Source of the DNA: Moesziomyces globuligerus
Lineage: Eukaryota; Basidiomycota; Ustilaginomycetes; Ustilaginales; Ustilaginaceae
NCBI GenBank assembly: GCA_030849465.1
Contig: JARVLF010000010.1
Location: forward strand, 1 to 64,000
DNA length: 64,000 nt
Reading direction: 5' to 3'
The translations under genes were made by a program, and so were the position numbers. Every line of letters begins with the position of its first letter. Position 1 is the stretch's first letter. Shown piece by piece: positions 1 to 8,112 of the stretch. The notes below the pieces were generated by a model. The model was given only the letters and a program-made list of their open reading frames with translations. It was not told the origin of the DNA and ran no database searches.

Positions 1-503
1 ATCCGTCGCTGCCCTCAAAGTTCGCCCGCAACACCGCGGGACCGACCGTCTCGCCATCTGCCTGCGCGCGAATATTAAGAAGGCGAACGCAGCGGTCACA
101 GAGGCGTTCAACCGTCGCAGGAGCGACGGCTCGTTCCGCCGGGGGGACCTGGTACTCCTACGATCCAAGCACCTACGCCTCGACCGACCCAGCCGTAAAC
201 TCTCCAACCCGCTGGCGGGCCCGTTCAACGTGGAGGAAGCACGGGTCGGGAGTCGCGGCCTCCTACCGCCTCAAACTTCCGCCGTCGTGGAAAGTTACAA
301 CAGGTGTTCAACGCTCCAAATGTTCAGAACCGTTACCCCGACGGGGCCCGAGTAGTCATCCGACGCCCCCCAAGTCGCAGCTCGGGTGGAAGAAGACTAT
401 GCCGACTACGAGGTAGAGGCAATCACGAACTCGCGACGGCGCGCCGGGCAGCCTCCAATACCTAGTCAAGTGGGTTGGGGGGGCGGGTACACCAGCACAG
501 CTG
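1..503 (+). pseudogene. Ty3/gypsy chromovirus integrase C-terminus and chromodomain, broken
   Basis: Read in three frames, this stretch gives the end of a chromovirus polyprotein. Frame 2 has a run ending RRGDLVLLRSKHLRLDRPSR, the usual integrase C-terminal (GPY/F) module, continuing to a GPF. From about 255 the signal moves to another frame (SYRLKLPPSWKV). A chromodomain-like block follows at about 374-500 (VEEDYADYEVEAI, then LQYLVKWVG in a shifted frame). At least two frameshifts and an in-frame stop make it non-functional. The protease, reverse transcriptase and RNase H would lie left of the window. The family is known for chromodomains that direct integration. The assignment rests on motif recognition. 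Confidence 0.75.
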
Positions 504-3024
504 GACGCAAGCCAGTGACGTGGACATAGCAGCGGAACTGGTCGCGGATTTTCACCGGACGGGCACCCGTCAAAGCCGCGACCCGAACCGCGGCTAAATA
601 AGCCTGCGCCCGCGACCGCCCGTGCCACGGCGACCAGACCCCGAACGAGGTGGGCCGGCCCCCCGCCACCGCGGTCGCCCCTAAACCTAAGACGGTCGCA
701 CGCACACAAAGAGCGGACGGGGCTCAAACATATTCATTTCGGAAAACACGTCGGCTTACTCCGTCGGGGCGGTGGGGATGCGCGTCGCTCCACGCGCGCA
801 GGTTGGGCCAGAGTCGTAGCCAGGTTACGGGAGGAAGGCCAACACCGAACCCAGGGAGCGTCCGGTAAGGCTGCGCCGCCGTGGACGCGTCGCGCGCTCG
901 GTCTAGACCGACGCGACGTCGCGCAGGGTCTCCTCCCAGTCCGTCGCGGCCTCCGACAGCGCAACGAACATCACCTGGGCCCGCTCAACTGTGTGGTTTG
1001 AGCGACGGCCAGGTCCGTCGCGGGCTCAGACGGCTGGCCGCGAGTCTGGGCGCGCGTGCGACGGCGCTTTCTTGCGCCGCCTCGGGCGGTCGGTTCGGCT
1101 CGGGGAGCGGGCGCGGCGGCGGGCACGCACGCGCTCGCGCGTCCGCCTCGCTGGCGGCCTCGACGTCCCGACGGAGCCCCTCCTCAGCCAAGAGGATAGC
1201 TCCCCGACCGTTTTGGCCGACAGCTTGATGTTGGGGTTGGGGCGCCGGCGTGCGCCCGTCCCCGTTTCGCCCGCCAGGGGTTTCGGCGAGCTGCGAAGCG
1301 TAGACCCGCGATGAGCAGAGGGCGAGTCGCCACAGTCATTTTGGGCACTGAGGCCCGGCTGGCAAAAAGGGAACACAAGGCAATGGAGTTACGCGCCACG
1401 CCACGAGAGCCGACCGACAACGACCAAAGTCACTTACCCGTACATGTCGTAGTCGCACGGTACGCCGTGCCCGACGGTTGCAGCGCCGGCACTCAGCGCG
1501 GATTGCCGGGCAAGCGGGGGACGCACTCCTCGCCCGCCTTGACGCAGGCGAAACAATCGCCCCACGTCCCCTCCCACAGCCACGGCAGCTCCTCGCCCAC
1601 GACGTCTGGGCGCGATCATGCTCCTCCGGAGGAGCAGCCTCCGCCCAAAGGGTGCCGGCCGGCGCCCACGGCGCGAGGCCAAGCCGCGGGGACGCAGCGG
1701 GAAACGGCGGGCGCACTGCGGCTGGGGGATGGGGACCTCGGGATGCTGGGCGGCGGGCGGGTGCGGCGGCTAGGAGGGGTGCTGGCCGGACGGGCCACCG
1801 GCGTCATCGCGTCGTCGCCATCGGCCTCGTCGTCTTCGTCGTCTATCAAAAAAAAACCGGCCTCATCGGAGGTCAAGTTAAAGACCAGACCGAACCAGAC
1901 AGGTCCCGACCGACTCACCAACCACGGTGACGGGCCACCGGAGAAGCGCGCGCGCCAGCCGAAGCGGGCTACGAAACGACGTCTAGAGCAGGCCGACGCT
2001 GAGGAGGGGGCGCCCCGCGTGCAGGCTAGACGGACGCGCGGCTGCACGTCCTCGGGCAGCGCGCTGCGTCCCGCTGGTACGGCGCGACGCCTGTCGCGGC
2101 CGCGGCGCGGCTCGGCGGGGCGCGAGGGGCCAGTCGTAGGGGCGCGACGGGGCACTGTGGGCACCCAGTCGGCAAAGCGGGCAGTGTCGGCCCACCCAAT
2201 CTACAGACTAAGGAGGAAAGGCAAAGCGACGGGGTTCAGCGGAACGTCCCGGCAGACACTACGACAGCACGGACTTACCCGAGATGTGGCAGTTAAGCGA
2301 TGTTGTTGCCGCACGGGGAAGGGGAAAGGGGAGGGCGAGGACCGCCGGGCGCGTCACCGACCGTCGTACCTGTCCGCCGCCATCCACCACCAATTAGCAC
2401 CTCGACCGTCAGCTCCGAACCAACGCCGACGGAGCACCACGAGGCAAATATACTCACCGTCGCCCATCGCGAAATCGCCGTCGCGGTTCGTCGTCGTCGC
2501 GCTAGAGAGCGCGCCGGGCGGGCCGGGGCGGACGGGTAAAGGCCCGACGAGATAAGGGTATCGAGGGGAGGGGGGAGGCGACATGGTGAAAGTTGGGGAG
2601 ACGGGAGAGACGGTGTGGACTGTACTCGCGGTCGTCTTATATCCTTTCCACGAAGGGGGGTGAGACGGGGTGGGTGTGCACAAATGCTGGTAGCGCAGGA
2701 CCCCGTCGTGTGCCAGCGCCGGCTGGCACAAAGCTCTCATTGGTGCGCTTGCGGTTTCTCGGCTCGGCGAACAAGGTTGAGATGATGGGAGAGCGGGTGC
2801 CGCAATTAAAGGGTGCGCGCAGCTCCGCCGACATGAAAGCCGGCGGCTCGCGGAGATTAGCTCGGTGTCACGCGGCGATCTACGGCGTGACACGCGTCTG
2901 CCGCCGCAAGGCGCGAACCGTCCGAGATGCGTCGACCGTCCCCCGGCCGCAAACATATTGTTGGCCGCGACGCCAGACCAGCAAGCGCTGCCGGGCCGTA
3001 GTCGCTCTCGCGGACAAGCGACTC
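504..3024 (+). other. GC-rich 3' interior of chromovirus copy 1, no coding assignment
   Basis: About 2.5 kb separates the broken chromodomain from the 3' LTR, which is long for such an element. Open frames exist here but have arginine-rich, low-complexity translations in several overlapping phases, as expected for GC-rich non-coding DNA. The part from about 1,665 onward is clearly homologous, though diverged, to 3,804-5,039. Shared landmarks are a poly-A-like run (about 1,848 and 3,932), the string CACGGTGACGGG (about 1,923 and 4,003) and GCTCCGCCGACATGAA (about 2,822 and 4,844). This shows it belongs to the repeat family. Confidence 0.55.
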
Positions 3025-3041
3025 GGGCGGGCGGGGGGGTG
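3025..3041 (+). other. Polypurine tract of chromovirus copy 1
   Basis: A G-rich tract (GGGCGGGCGGGGGGG) ends a few bases before a TGTCA terminus. This is the position expected for the plus-strand primer of an LTR retrotransposon. The second copy has the same arrangement at 5,040-5,056. Confidence 0.6.
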
Positions 3042-3045
3042 TTAA

Positions 3046-3368
3046 TGTCACGGGACCCCCAACTCCGCCCGGCCCGCGAGTACACGGTCGGCCCCTCCCG
3101 GCCGATGAGCGTGTTAACGCTACTGGCGGCTGGAGGATCAGGCGACAAACGACAGACTTCTTCTCGCGCTTCGCCCGACGGGGGTTGTCTACGGACCCCG
3201 TCGCATGTATTACTTCTGTCGCTCTAGAGCATTAGCAGTGCCGTGCCCCGACCTCCGCGACGCACCGTCGCGCAGCTTACTGACTCCGTCACTCTCAGAT
3301 CTCATCCCCGGGCGACCCCGACCGACCGTAGCCGGCCCTGCGGTACCCTGACCCTACGGTTCTAATCA
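3046..3368 (+). repeat. 3' LTR of chromovirus copy 1
   Basis: The segment begins TGTCACGGGACC and ends GGTTCTAATCA, about 323 bp. The copy at 5,060-5,370 is homologous along its length: both have a CTTCTTCTC block, CCGTCGCATGTATTACTTCT, and a shared end CGGTACCC.GACCCTACGGTTCTAA. The TG..CA ends and the upstream polypurine tract support an LTR. The 5' LTR is outside the window, so target-site duplication cannot be checked. Confidence 0.7.
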
Positions 3369-3683
3369 CTACCTAACCCTATACAATAACCCTAGGAGCT
3401 GGATTCCCTCCATGACCCCTTGAGCCTACCTTCCTGAAACTATGCATACTGCCTTCTTTCAGCATTATAAGCATCTTTCATTTAGACACTCGGCAAGATC
3501 CAAGCACTTTTTGAAGAACCCCGTTTTGCCACCAGGCCAAATTTCTTCGGCTCATATCTCCGCAAACCTACTGTTAAACTTGAGTGGGGTTCAGCATGGA
3601 ATATGCTCAATCGGGACCTAAAGTACCTATAAAACATCATAAAAAGAGGTGGTCAAATCCCAACCCCAAGGGGCGCTACCTTG
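3369..3683. other. AT-richer orphan segment between LTR and telomere array
   Basis: About 315 bp with clearly lower GC than its neighbours. Its left part contains degenerate telomere-like words (CTAACCCTA, ATAACCCTA) directly after the LTR. No protein, tRNA or repeat family was recognised. It joins directly to the TAACCC array. Confidence 0.5.
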
Positions 3684-3803
3684 TAACCCTAACCCTAACC
3701 CTAACCCTAACCCTAACCCTAACCCTAACCCTAACCCTAACCCTAACCCTAACCCTAACCCTAACCCTAACCCTAACCCTAACCCTAACCCTAACCCTAA
3801 CCC
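3684..3803. repeat. Interstitial telomere array, 20 x TAACCC
   Basis: Twenty perfect TAACCC units (120 bp) in the orientation expected for a left chromosome end. The right flank reads CCACGGCGAGG, so on the other strand the chromosomal side ends GTGGGG and then continues TTAGGG. This is a typical telomere-seeding junction. The array cuts chromovirus copy 2 in its interior. Confidence 0.95.
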
Positions 3804-5039
3804 CACGGCGAGGCCAGTTGCGACCGACGCAGCGGGAACGGCGGGCAGAGCGGCGACGGGCGGAGCGCTGGCCGACGGCACCGGCACCATCGCGACGTCA
3901 CCATCAGCCCCGTCGTCATCATCGTCTATCAAAAAAAAAAAAGGACACAGCGAGGTCAGTAAAGGCCCGACCAAACAAAACGATCCCGACCGACTTACCA
4001 ATCACGGTGACGGGCACCGGAGAAGGGCGCGCGCCAGCCGACGCGGACAAACGAGCGCCGGCCGATGCAGGGGACCGAGCGCCAGCCGACGCAGACGAAG
4101 AAGCGCCCCGCGACGCAGGCAGACGGACGCGCGGCTGCACATCCTCGGGCAGCGGCGCGTCCCGCTGGTAGGGTGCGGCGCGCGCGGCCGCGGCGCGTCG
4201 CGGGCGCGAGGGGCCCGACGAGGGCGCGACGGGCGTGGGCGCCCAGTCGGCCAAGCGAGCAGGGTCGGCCCAGTCTAGGAGAAAAGGCAAGACGGGGGGT
4301 TAGCGACATTCCGGCAGACACCACGACAGCACGACTTACCCGAGATGTGGCAGTTGACGCCGCCGGGGAAGGAGAATGGAGCGGGCGAGGCCGCCGGGCG
4401 CGTTGCCGCCGTTGTACCTGTTGCCACCACCACCACAAAAGCCCGACCGTCAGTCGCGCAGCCCAACCAACGCCGACGGAACACCACGGCGCAAGAACAC
4501 TCACCGTCGGCCATCGCGACATCGCCGTCGCGACCGTCGTCGTCGTGCTGGAAGCGCGCCGGGCAGGCGGGAGGGTAGAGGCCCGACGCAAAAGGGTAAC
4601 GAGGGGAGGGGGGAGGCGACATAGTGAAGGTTGGGAAGACGAGAGCCGGGGTGGACGTACTCGCGGTTGTATATATCCCCTTCCGAGGGGGGGGGGGGCG
4701 ACGGGTGGGTGTGCACAAAGCGTGCGCACAACGTGCGCGCCGCGCGCGTTCGCACAAAGCGCTCATTGGTGCGCTTGCGGTATCTTGCTCGCAAACAAGG
4801 TTGAGATGATGGGAGCGCGGTGCGCAATAATGGGTGCGCGCAGCTCCGCCGACATGAAGCCGGCGGCTCGTGGAGATTAGCGCGGTGACACGCGGCGATC
4901 AACGGCGTGACACGCGCCTGCCGCCGCAAGGCGCAACCGTCCGACCCGTGACCGACCGACCCCCGGCCGCCACCAACTGTGGTTGCGACGCCCGACAGCA
5001 AACGCTGCCGGGCCGCCGTCGCTCGCGGACAAGCGACTT
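3804..5039 (+). mobile_element. Chromovirus copy 2, interior, 5'-truncated at telomere array
   Basis: This is homologous to about 1,665-3,024 of copy 1 and lies in the same orientation. The left end abuts the TAACCC array, so the 5' LTR, gag and pol are gone. Near 4,028-4,123 there is a 24-bp tandem repeat that reads as RAPADA-type octapeptides in one frame. No intact coding frame was recognised. Confidence 0.6.
4028..4123 (+). repeat. 24-bp tandem repeat in chromovirus copy 2
   Basis: About four imperfect units of the type GAGCGCCAGCCGACGCAGAC plus a short spacer, which translate as repeated RAPADADK-like octapeptides. Copy 1 has only about one such unit at the equivalent place (near 1,950-1,995), so the repeat expanded or contracted between copies. 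Confidence 0.5.
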
Positions 5040-5056
5040 GGGCGGGGGGGGGGGGG
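5040..5056 (+). other. Polypurine tract of chromovirus copy 2
   Basis: GGGC followed by 13 G residues, then TAA and the LTR start TGTCAGG. Position and composition match copy 1. Confidence 0.6.
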
Positions 5057-5059
5057 TAA

Positions 5060-5370
5060 TGTCAGGACCCCCAGCTCCGTCCGACCCGCAGTACGCGGTC
5101 GCGCCCTCCCGGCCAAGAGCGCAAACGCTCCCGGCGGCGCGACCAGGCGCGACCGACAGACTTCTTCTCACGCTCGCCCGACGGGGGTGGTCTACAGACC
5201 CCGTCGCATGTATTACTTCTGTCGCTCTATAGCAATAGCAGTGCCGTGCCCCGACCACCGCGATGCACTGTCGCGCAGCCTACCGACTCCGTCACTCTCA
5301 GCCTCTCCTCCCCGGCCGACCCCGACCGACCGTAGCCGCCCTGCGGTACCCAGACCCTACGGTTCTAACA
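5060..5370 (+). repeat. 3' LTR of chromovirus copy 2, inserted in the zinc-finger gene
   Basis: Begins TGTCAGGACCCC and ends GGTTCTAACA, 311 bp. It is the counterpart of 3,046-3,368. The base after it (5,371) begins CCGCACTGGCATGC, which in intact copies B and C (about 10,792 and 13,826) is the middle of the zinc-finger coding region. The LTR end therefore marks an insertion into that gene. Confidence 0.75.
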
Positions 5371-5510
5371 CCGCACTGGCATGCAACCAGCCCAACAGCA
5401 GCAGCAGCCTCCTGACTGACGTGTGCACCGCTGTGCGCCTTGCGCAAATGATTGGTGATGTTTGTTGCCGCATAGGAGAGACCGCAAACAGGGCAGGTTG
5501 TCCGTGACAT
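5371..5510 (-). pseudogene. Zinc-finger subtelomeric gene copy A, 5' fragment interrupted by LTR
   Basis: Only the first 46 or so codons remain: ATG at 5,510, the C2H2 finger CPVCGLSYAATNITNHLRKAH and the start of the second finger. The next base is the end of a chromovirus LTR. The protein read across the LTR is not a continuation of the family. The fragment matches copies B and C apart from its early end. Transcription would run toward the telomere. Confidence 0.85.
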
Positions 5511-5859
5511 ATTGGCTGGCGGAGGGGAGTGGGTGATGTGATGGGCATTGACGGGTGCACATCTCTGCTACTTGCCCTTGACAGTCTCCCTTTTGTAGCT
5601 GACCGTCTCTCTGACTGTAGCGGACTGTCTCTCTGACTGTAGTGGACCGTCTCCATTTTTGAAGCAGACCGTCTTTATTTCTGAAGTGGACCGTCTTGAT
5701 TTTTGAAGCAGACCGTCTTGATTTTTGAAGCGGACTGTCTTCCTGTGAAATTCAATGCGTCAGATTTTTGAATTGGACCGTCTTTCATGAGGGCAGACCA
5801 GGGACCGCTGGATGCCGAGCGCGTCCAAAAGTTGGAAACCCACTGTCAAAAGGATCTGG
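5511..5859 (-). repeat. Leader/promoter repeats of zinc-finger module A and boundary GGATCTGG
   Basis: Upstream of the copy A start there are about seven imperfect units of 20-23 bp, typified by GACCGTCTTGATTTTTGAAG, with variants ending CTGACTGTAGTG. They are followed by a unique block (about 5,745-5,850) and the boundary octamer GGATCTGG at 5,852-5,859. Equivalent leaders lie upstream of copies B, C and D. Their constant position before the start codon suggests promoter, leader or protein-binding repeats. Function is inferred. Confidence 0.7.
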
Positions 5860-5918
5860 AACCCTAACCCTAACCCTAACCCTAACCCTAACCCTAACCC
5901 TAACCCTAACCCTAACCC
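5860..5918. repeat. Interstitial telomere tract, about 9.5 units
   Basis: AACCCT repeats directly follow the module boundary GGATCTGG and end CTAACCC-AAGGCG. Read on the other strand, the inner chromosomal DNA ends CTTGGG and continues as TTAGGG, again the form of a telomere-seeding junction. Confidence 0.93.
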
Positions 5919-6730
5919 AAGGCGAGTTTAAAAACCGCCTGGTAACCCCCTTTGCTAGGCGAGTTTAAAAACGCACCTGGACAGGCTCTTTGCTTGGCAA
6001 GTTTAAAAACCACCTGGACAGGCACTAACCTACCTGGACATGGCCAGCAGACCTTAGTCCAATTGACCAAACAGCCATTGTGCTGCCAGGCAGGTTTAAA
6101 AACCCACCTGGACAGGATCTTTGCTTGGCAAGTTTAAACCCGCCTGGACAGGCTCTTTGCTCGGCAAGTTTAAAAACCCACCTGGACAGGCGCTAACCTA
6201 CCTGGACATGGCCAGCAGACCTTAGTCCAATTGACCAAACAGCCATTGTGCTGCCAGGCAGGTTTAAAAAACCCACCTGGACAGGCTCTTTGCTAGGCGA
6301 GTTTAAAAACCGCCTGGTAACCCTCTTTGCTCGGCGAGTTTAAAAACGCACCTGGACAGGCTCTTTGCTTGGCAAGTTTAAAACCCACCTGGACAGGCGT
6401 TAACCTACCTGGACATGGCCAGCAGACCTTAGTCCAATTGACCAAACAGCCATTGTGCTGCCAGGCAGGTTTAAAAACCCACCTGGACAGGATCTTTGCT
6501 TGGCAAGTTTAAACCCGCCTGGACAGGCTCTTTGCTCGGCAAGTTTAAAAACCCACCTGGACAGGCGCTAACCTACCTGGACATGGCCAGCAGACCTTAG
6601 TCCAATTGACCAAACAGCCATTGTGCTGCCAGGCAGGTTTAAAAACCCACCTGGACAGGCTCTTTGCTAGGCGAGTTTAAAAACCGCCTGGTAACCCTCT
6701 TTGCTCGGCGAGTTTAAAAACGCACCTGGG
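5919..6730. repeat. Subtelomeric higher-order tandem repeat, about 374-bp period
   Basis: The basic motif is GGCRAGTTTAAAAACCCACC followed by TGGACAGGCTCTTTGCT, about 37 bp. Motifs are arranged in blocks with a longer insert (GGACATGGCCAGCAGACC...CCATTGTGCTGCCAGGCAG). The whole pattern repeats at 374-375 bp: equivalent points lie at about 5,952, 6,327 and 6,701, giving two full periods plus ends. The TTTAAA cores make it locally AT-rich. The short open frames inside are repeat artefacts. It lies directly inside a telomere tract and downstream of the dioxygenase gene. Confidence 0.85.
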
Positions 6731-6801
6731 TTTGCACCTGGGTTTGACAATTGGACCACGGTCTGCTGGCCAACCTGGTTCACCAAACTGGTTTGCTGCT
6801 G

Positions 6802-7782
6802 TTACTGGCTTGCTAGTAGTGCGTCTAGTCTGTCACCAGCAATGATACTCAGTGGCTTCTCGTTGAAGATGCTCTGCCGGAAGAATCCACTGAATGCCCA
6901 CCGTGCATCCCCATTGCCACCAGCTTGGAGGGAGCGGTGGAAGCATGTGTGTGAGTTGAGCACAAGAATGGTGTGCGGCTCCACCCTGATGCTGACTCCA
7001 AACTGGGGAAGCGCAAGCAATGCCGGCTCTCCAAAGTTGAAGAGAAGCGACGGTATGCAGTCAAGATCATCACGGTGAACCCCACCGTCAGAGGGGAAGC
7101 CCGTGAAGAAGGCAACTGTGGTCCACCACGGATGCAGAAGCTCCGTGCTCTTTCCAAAATAGCTCTCTAGCCACCTGCGGTGCGGCGCTCGAGCAGCAAG
7201 GCTACTTGCAAAGTCCGTGTTGATCTTGTCTTTGAGTGTCGTCAGCACCAGCTCGGCATGCTGCCTGGTCCACCACAGCAATGCAAAGGCTTCATCACGG
7301 TACTTGGGGTTGGTGGTCTCAGATGTGAAGCCCAGGCTGACTTCCCCCCGGCTGTGCCAGATCCCCAGATGATGCTCGACCAGGTTCCGCTTGTTTTTGT
7401 GTATGGCACTCCGTGTTGCCTTTCCTGTCTGCGTGGTCTTCTTGGCCAAATAAGCGTCAAGGAGGATCCTGCCGGCCTTGGAGCTAGCTTTTGCCTTCCG
7501 ATGCACTTCCCAGGATGTTGGAGCTAGCCGTTGTACTATCACCTTGTGGTTGCTGCCGTCCATGAGTGTGAGATTGGGAACAGCACATCCGGGCCGCGGC
7601 TCTCCGATGACTTGAAGCTGGGTACCCTCGGTCCAGTGCTCCTTCTGCCAGCCAGGTATGGGATCCACGGTGATTGCAAGTTCCTCCTGCTTGCTTTGCT
7701 GGTATAGTTGCCGTTGAGCTGCTTCACGGACCTTCCTTGCCGTCTTCTTGCGGGCAATTGCTTCAGGTGTTTTTGCTGGCAT
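6802..7782 (-). CDS. TET/JBP-like 2-oxoglutarate/Fe(II) dioxygenase
   Basis: 326 codons from ATG at 7,782, the first methionine below the 89-bp repeats; an in-frame upstream extension would be repeat-encoded. The N-terminus is basic (PEAIARKKTARKVREAAQR). The C-terminal half has a double-stranded beta-helix pattern: GGVHRDDLD with the HxD pair at H236 and D238, a strand containing LLFNFGEPALL, a second metal histidine probably H282 (CFHRS), and RWAFSGFFR with a candidate 2-oxoglutarate arginine (R294 or R302). Fungal TET/JBP families share the HxDxxD..NFG layout; several are carried by mobile elements, and some relatives oxidise 5-methylpyrimidines in DNA. Substrate here is inferred only. It lies 330 bp downstream of zinc-finger copy B on the same strand. 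A non-nucleic-acid 2OG oxygenase is the alternative. Confidence 0.72.
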   Translation of the reverse strand: MPAKTPEAIARKKTARKVREAAQRQLYQQSKQEELAITVDPIPGWQKEHWTEGTQLQVIGEPRPGCAVPNLTLMDGSNHKVIVQRLAPTSWEVHRKAKASSKAGRILLDAYLAKKTTQTGKATRSAIHKNKRNLVEHHLGIWHSRGEVSLGFTSETTNPKYRDEAFALLWWTRQHAELVLTTLKDKINTDFASSLAARAPHRRWLESYFGKSTELLHPWWTTVAFFTGFPSDGGVHRDDLDCIPSLLFNFGEPALLALPQFGVSIRVEPHTILVLNSHTCFHRSLQAGGNGDARWAFSGFFRQSIFNEKPLSIIAGDRLDALLASQ

Positions 7783-7802
7783 GTTGACGGATGGAGATGA
7801 GA

Positions 7803-8043
7803 CGGGGGTCCCGTCTCCAAACTCAACTTTCCTGAGCCAAAGTGAAAATTTTGATGCGGTACCCCCTCCACCTGGAAAGAGCGCGCCCATCTGGGGGTAC
7901 CGCCTCCAAACTCAACTTTCCCAAGCCAAAGTGAAAATTTTGACGCGGTACCCCCTCCACCTGGAAAGAGCGTGCCCATTGGGGGTACCGCCTCAAAATT
8001 CCAACTTCCCCTGCCAAAATGAAAATTTGGACACGGTACCCCC
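7803..8043 (-). repeat. 89-bp tandem repeats with inverted GGGGGTACCGC arms
   Basis: About 2.7 units with a period near 89 bp, with equivalent ACTCAACTTT blocks at 7,821 and 7,910. The spacers are bounded by opposed arms GGGGGTACCGC and GCGGTACCCCC, about 65 nt apart, so each unit could form a hairpin or bind a dimeric protein. On the minus strand each full unit also contains TCTTTCCAG-G, a 3' splice-site-like word, just upstream of the dioxygenase start. It lies between zinc-finger copy B and the dioxygenase and may be the promoter, leader or intron of the latter. Confidence 0.75.
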
Positions 8044-8112
8044 AGCTCTCATCCAGCTCACCCGGACCACTGTTCAGCTTGCACAAACACACGTGAACAA
8101 AATGATATTCTC

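Noticed and set aside
1311..2555. 414-codon plus-strand frame in chromovirus copy 1
   Set aside because: Low-complexity Arg/Pro/Ser translation, competing long frames in other phases, and no conserved domain. It is explained by high GC.
3046..3368. Reading this as a solo LTR
   Set aside because: A polypurine tract and element-related interior sit directly upstream, so it is the 3' LTR of a longer, 5'-missing copy.
3584..4278. Open frames of TLTLTL or NPNPNP repeats
   Set aside because: They are only translations of the TAACCC telomere array and its flanks.
5919..6730. Regular direct repeats resembling a CRISPR array
   Set aside because: Eukaryotic context, the spacers are themselves repeated copies, and the true period is a nested 374 bp. 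It is a satellite-type array.
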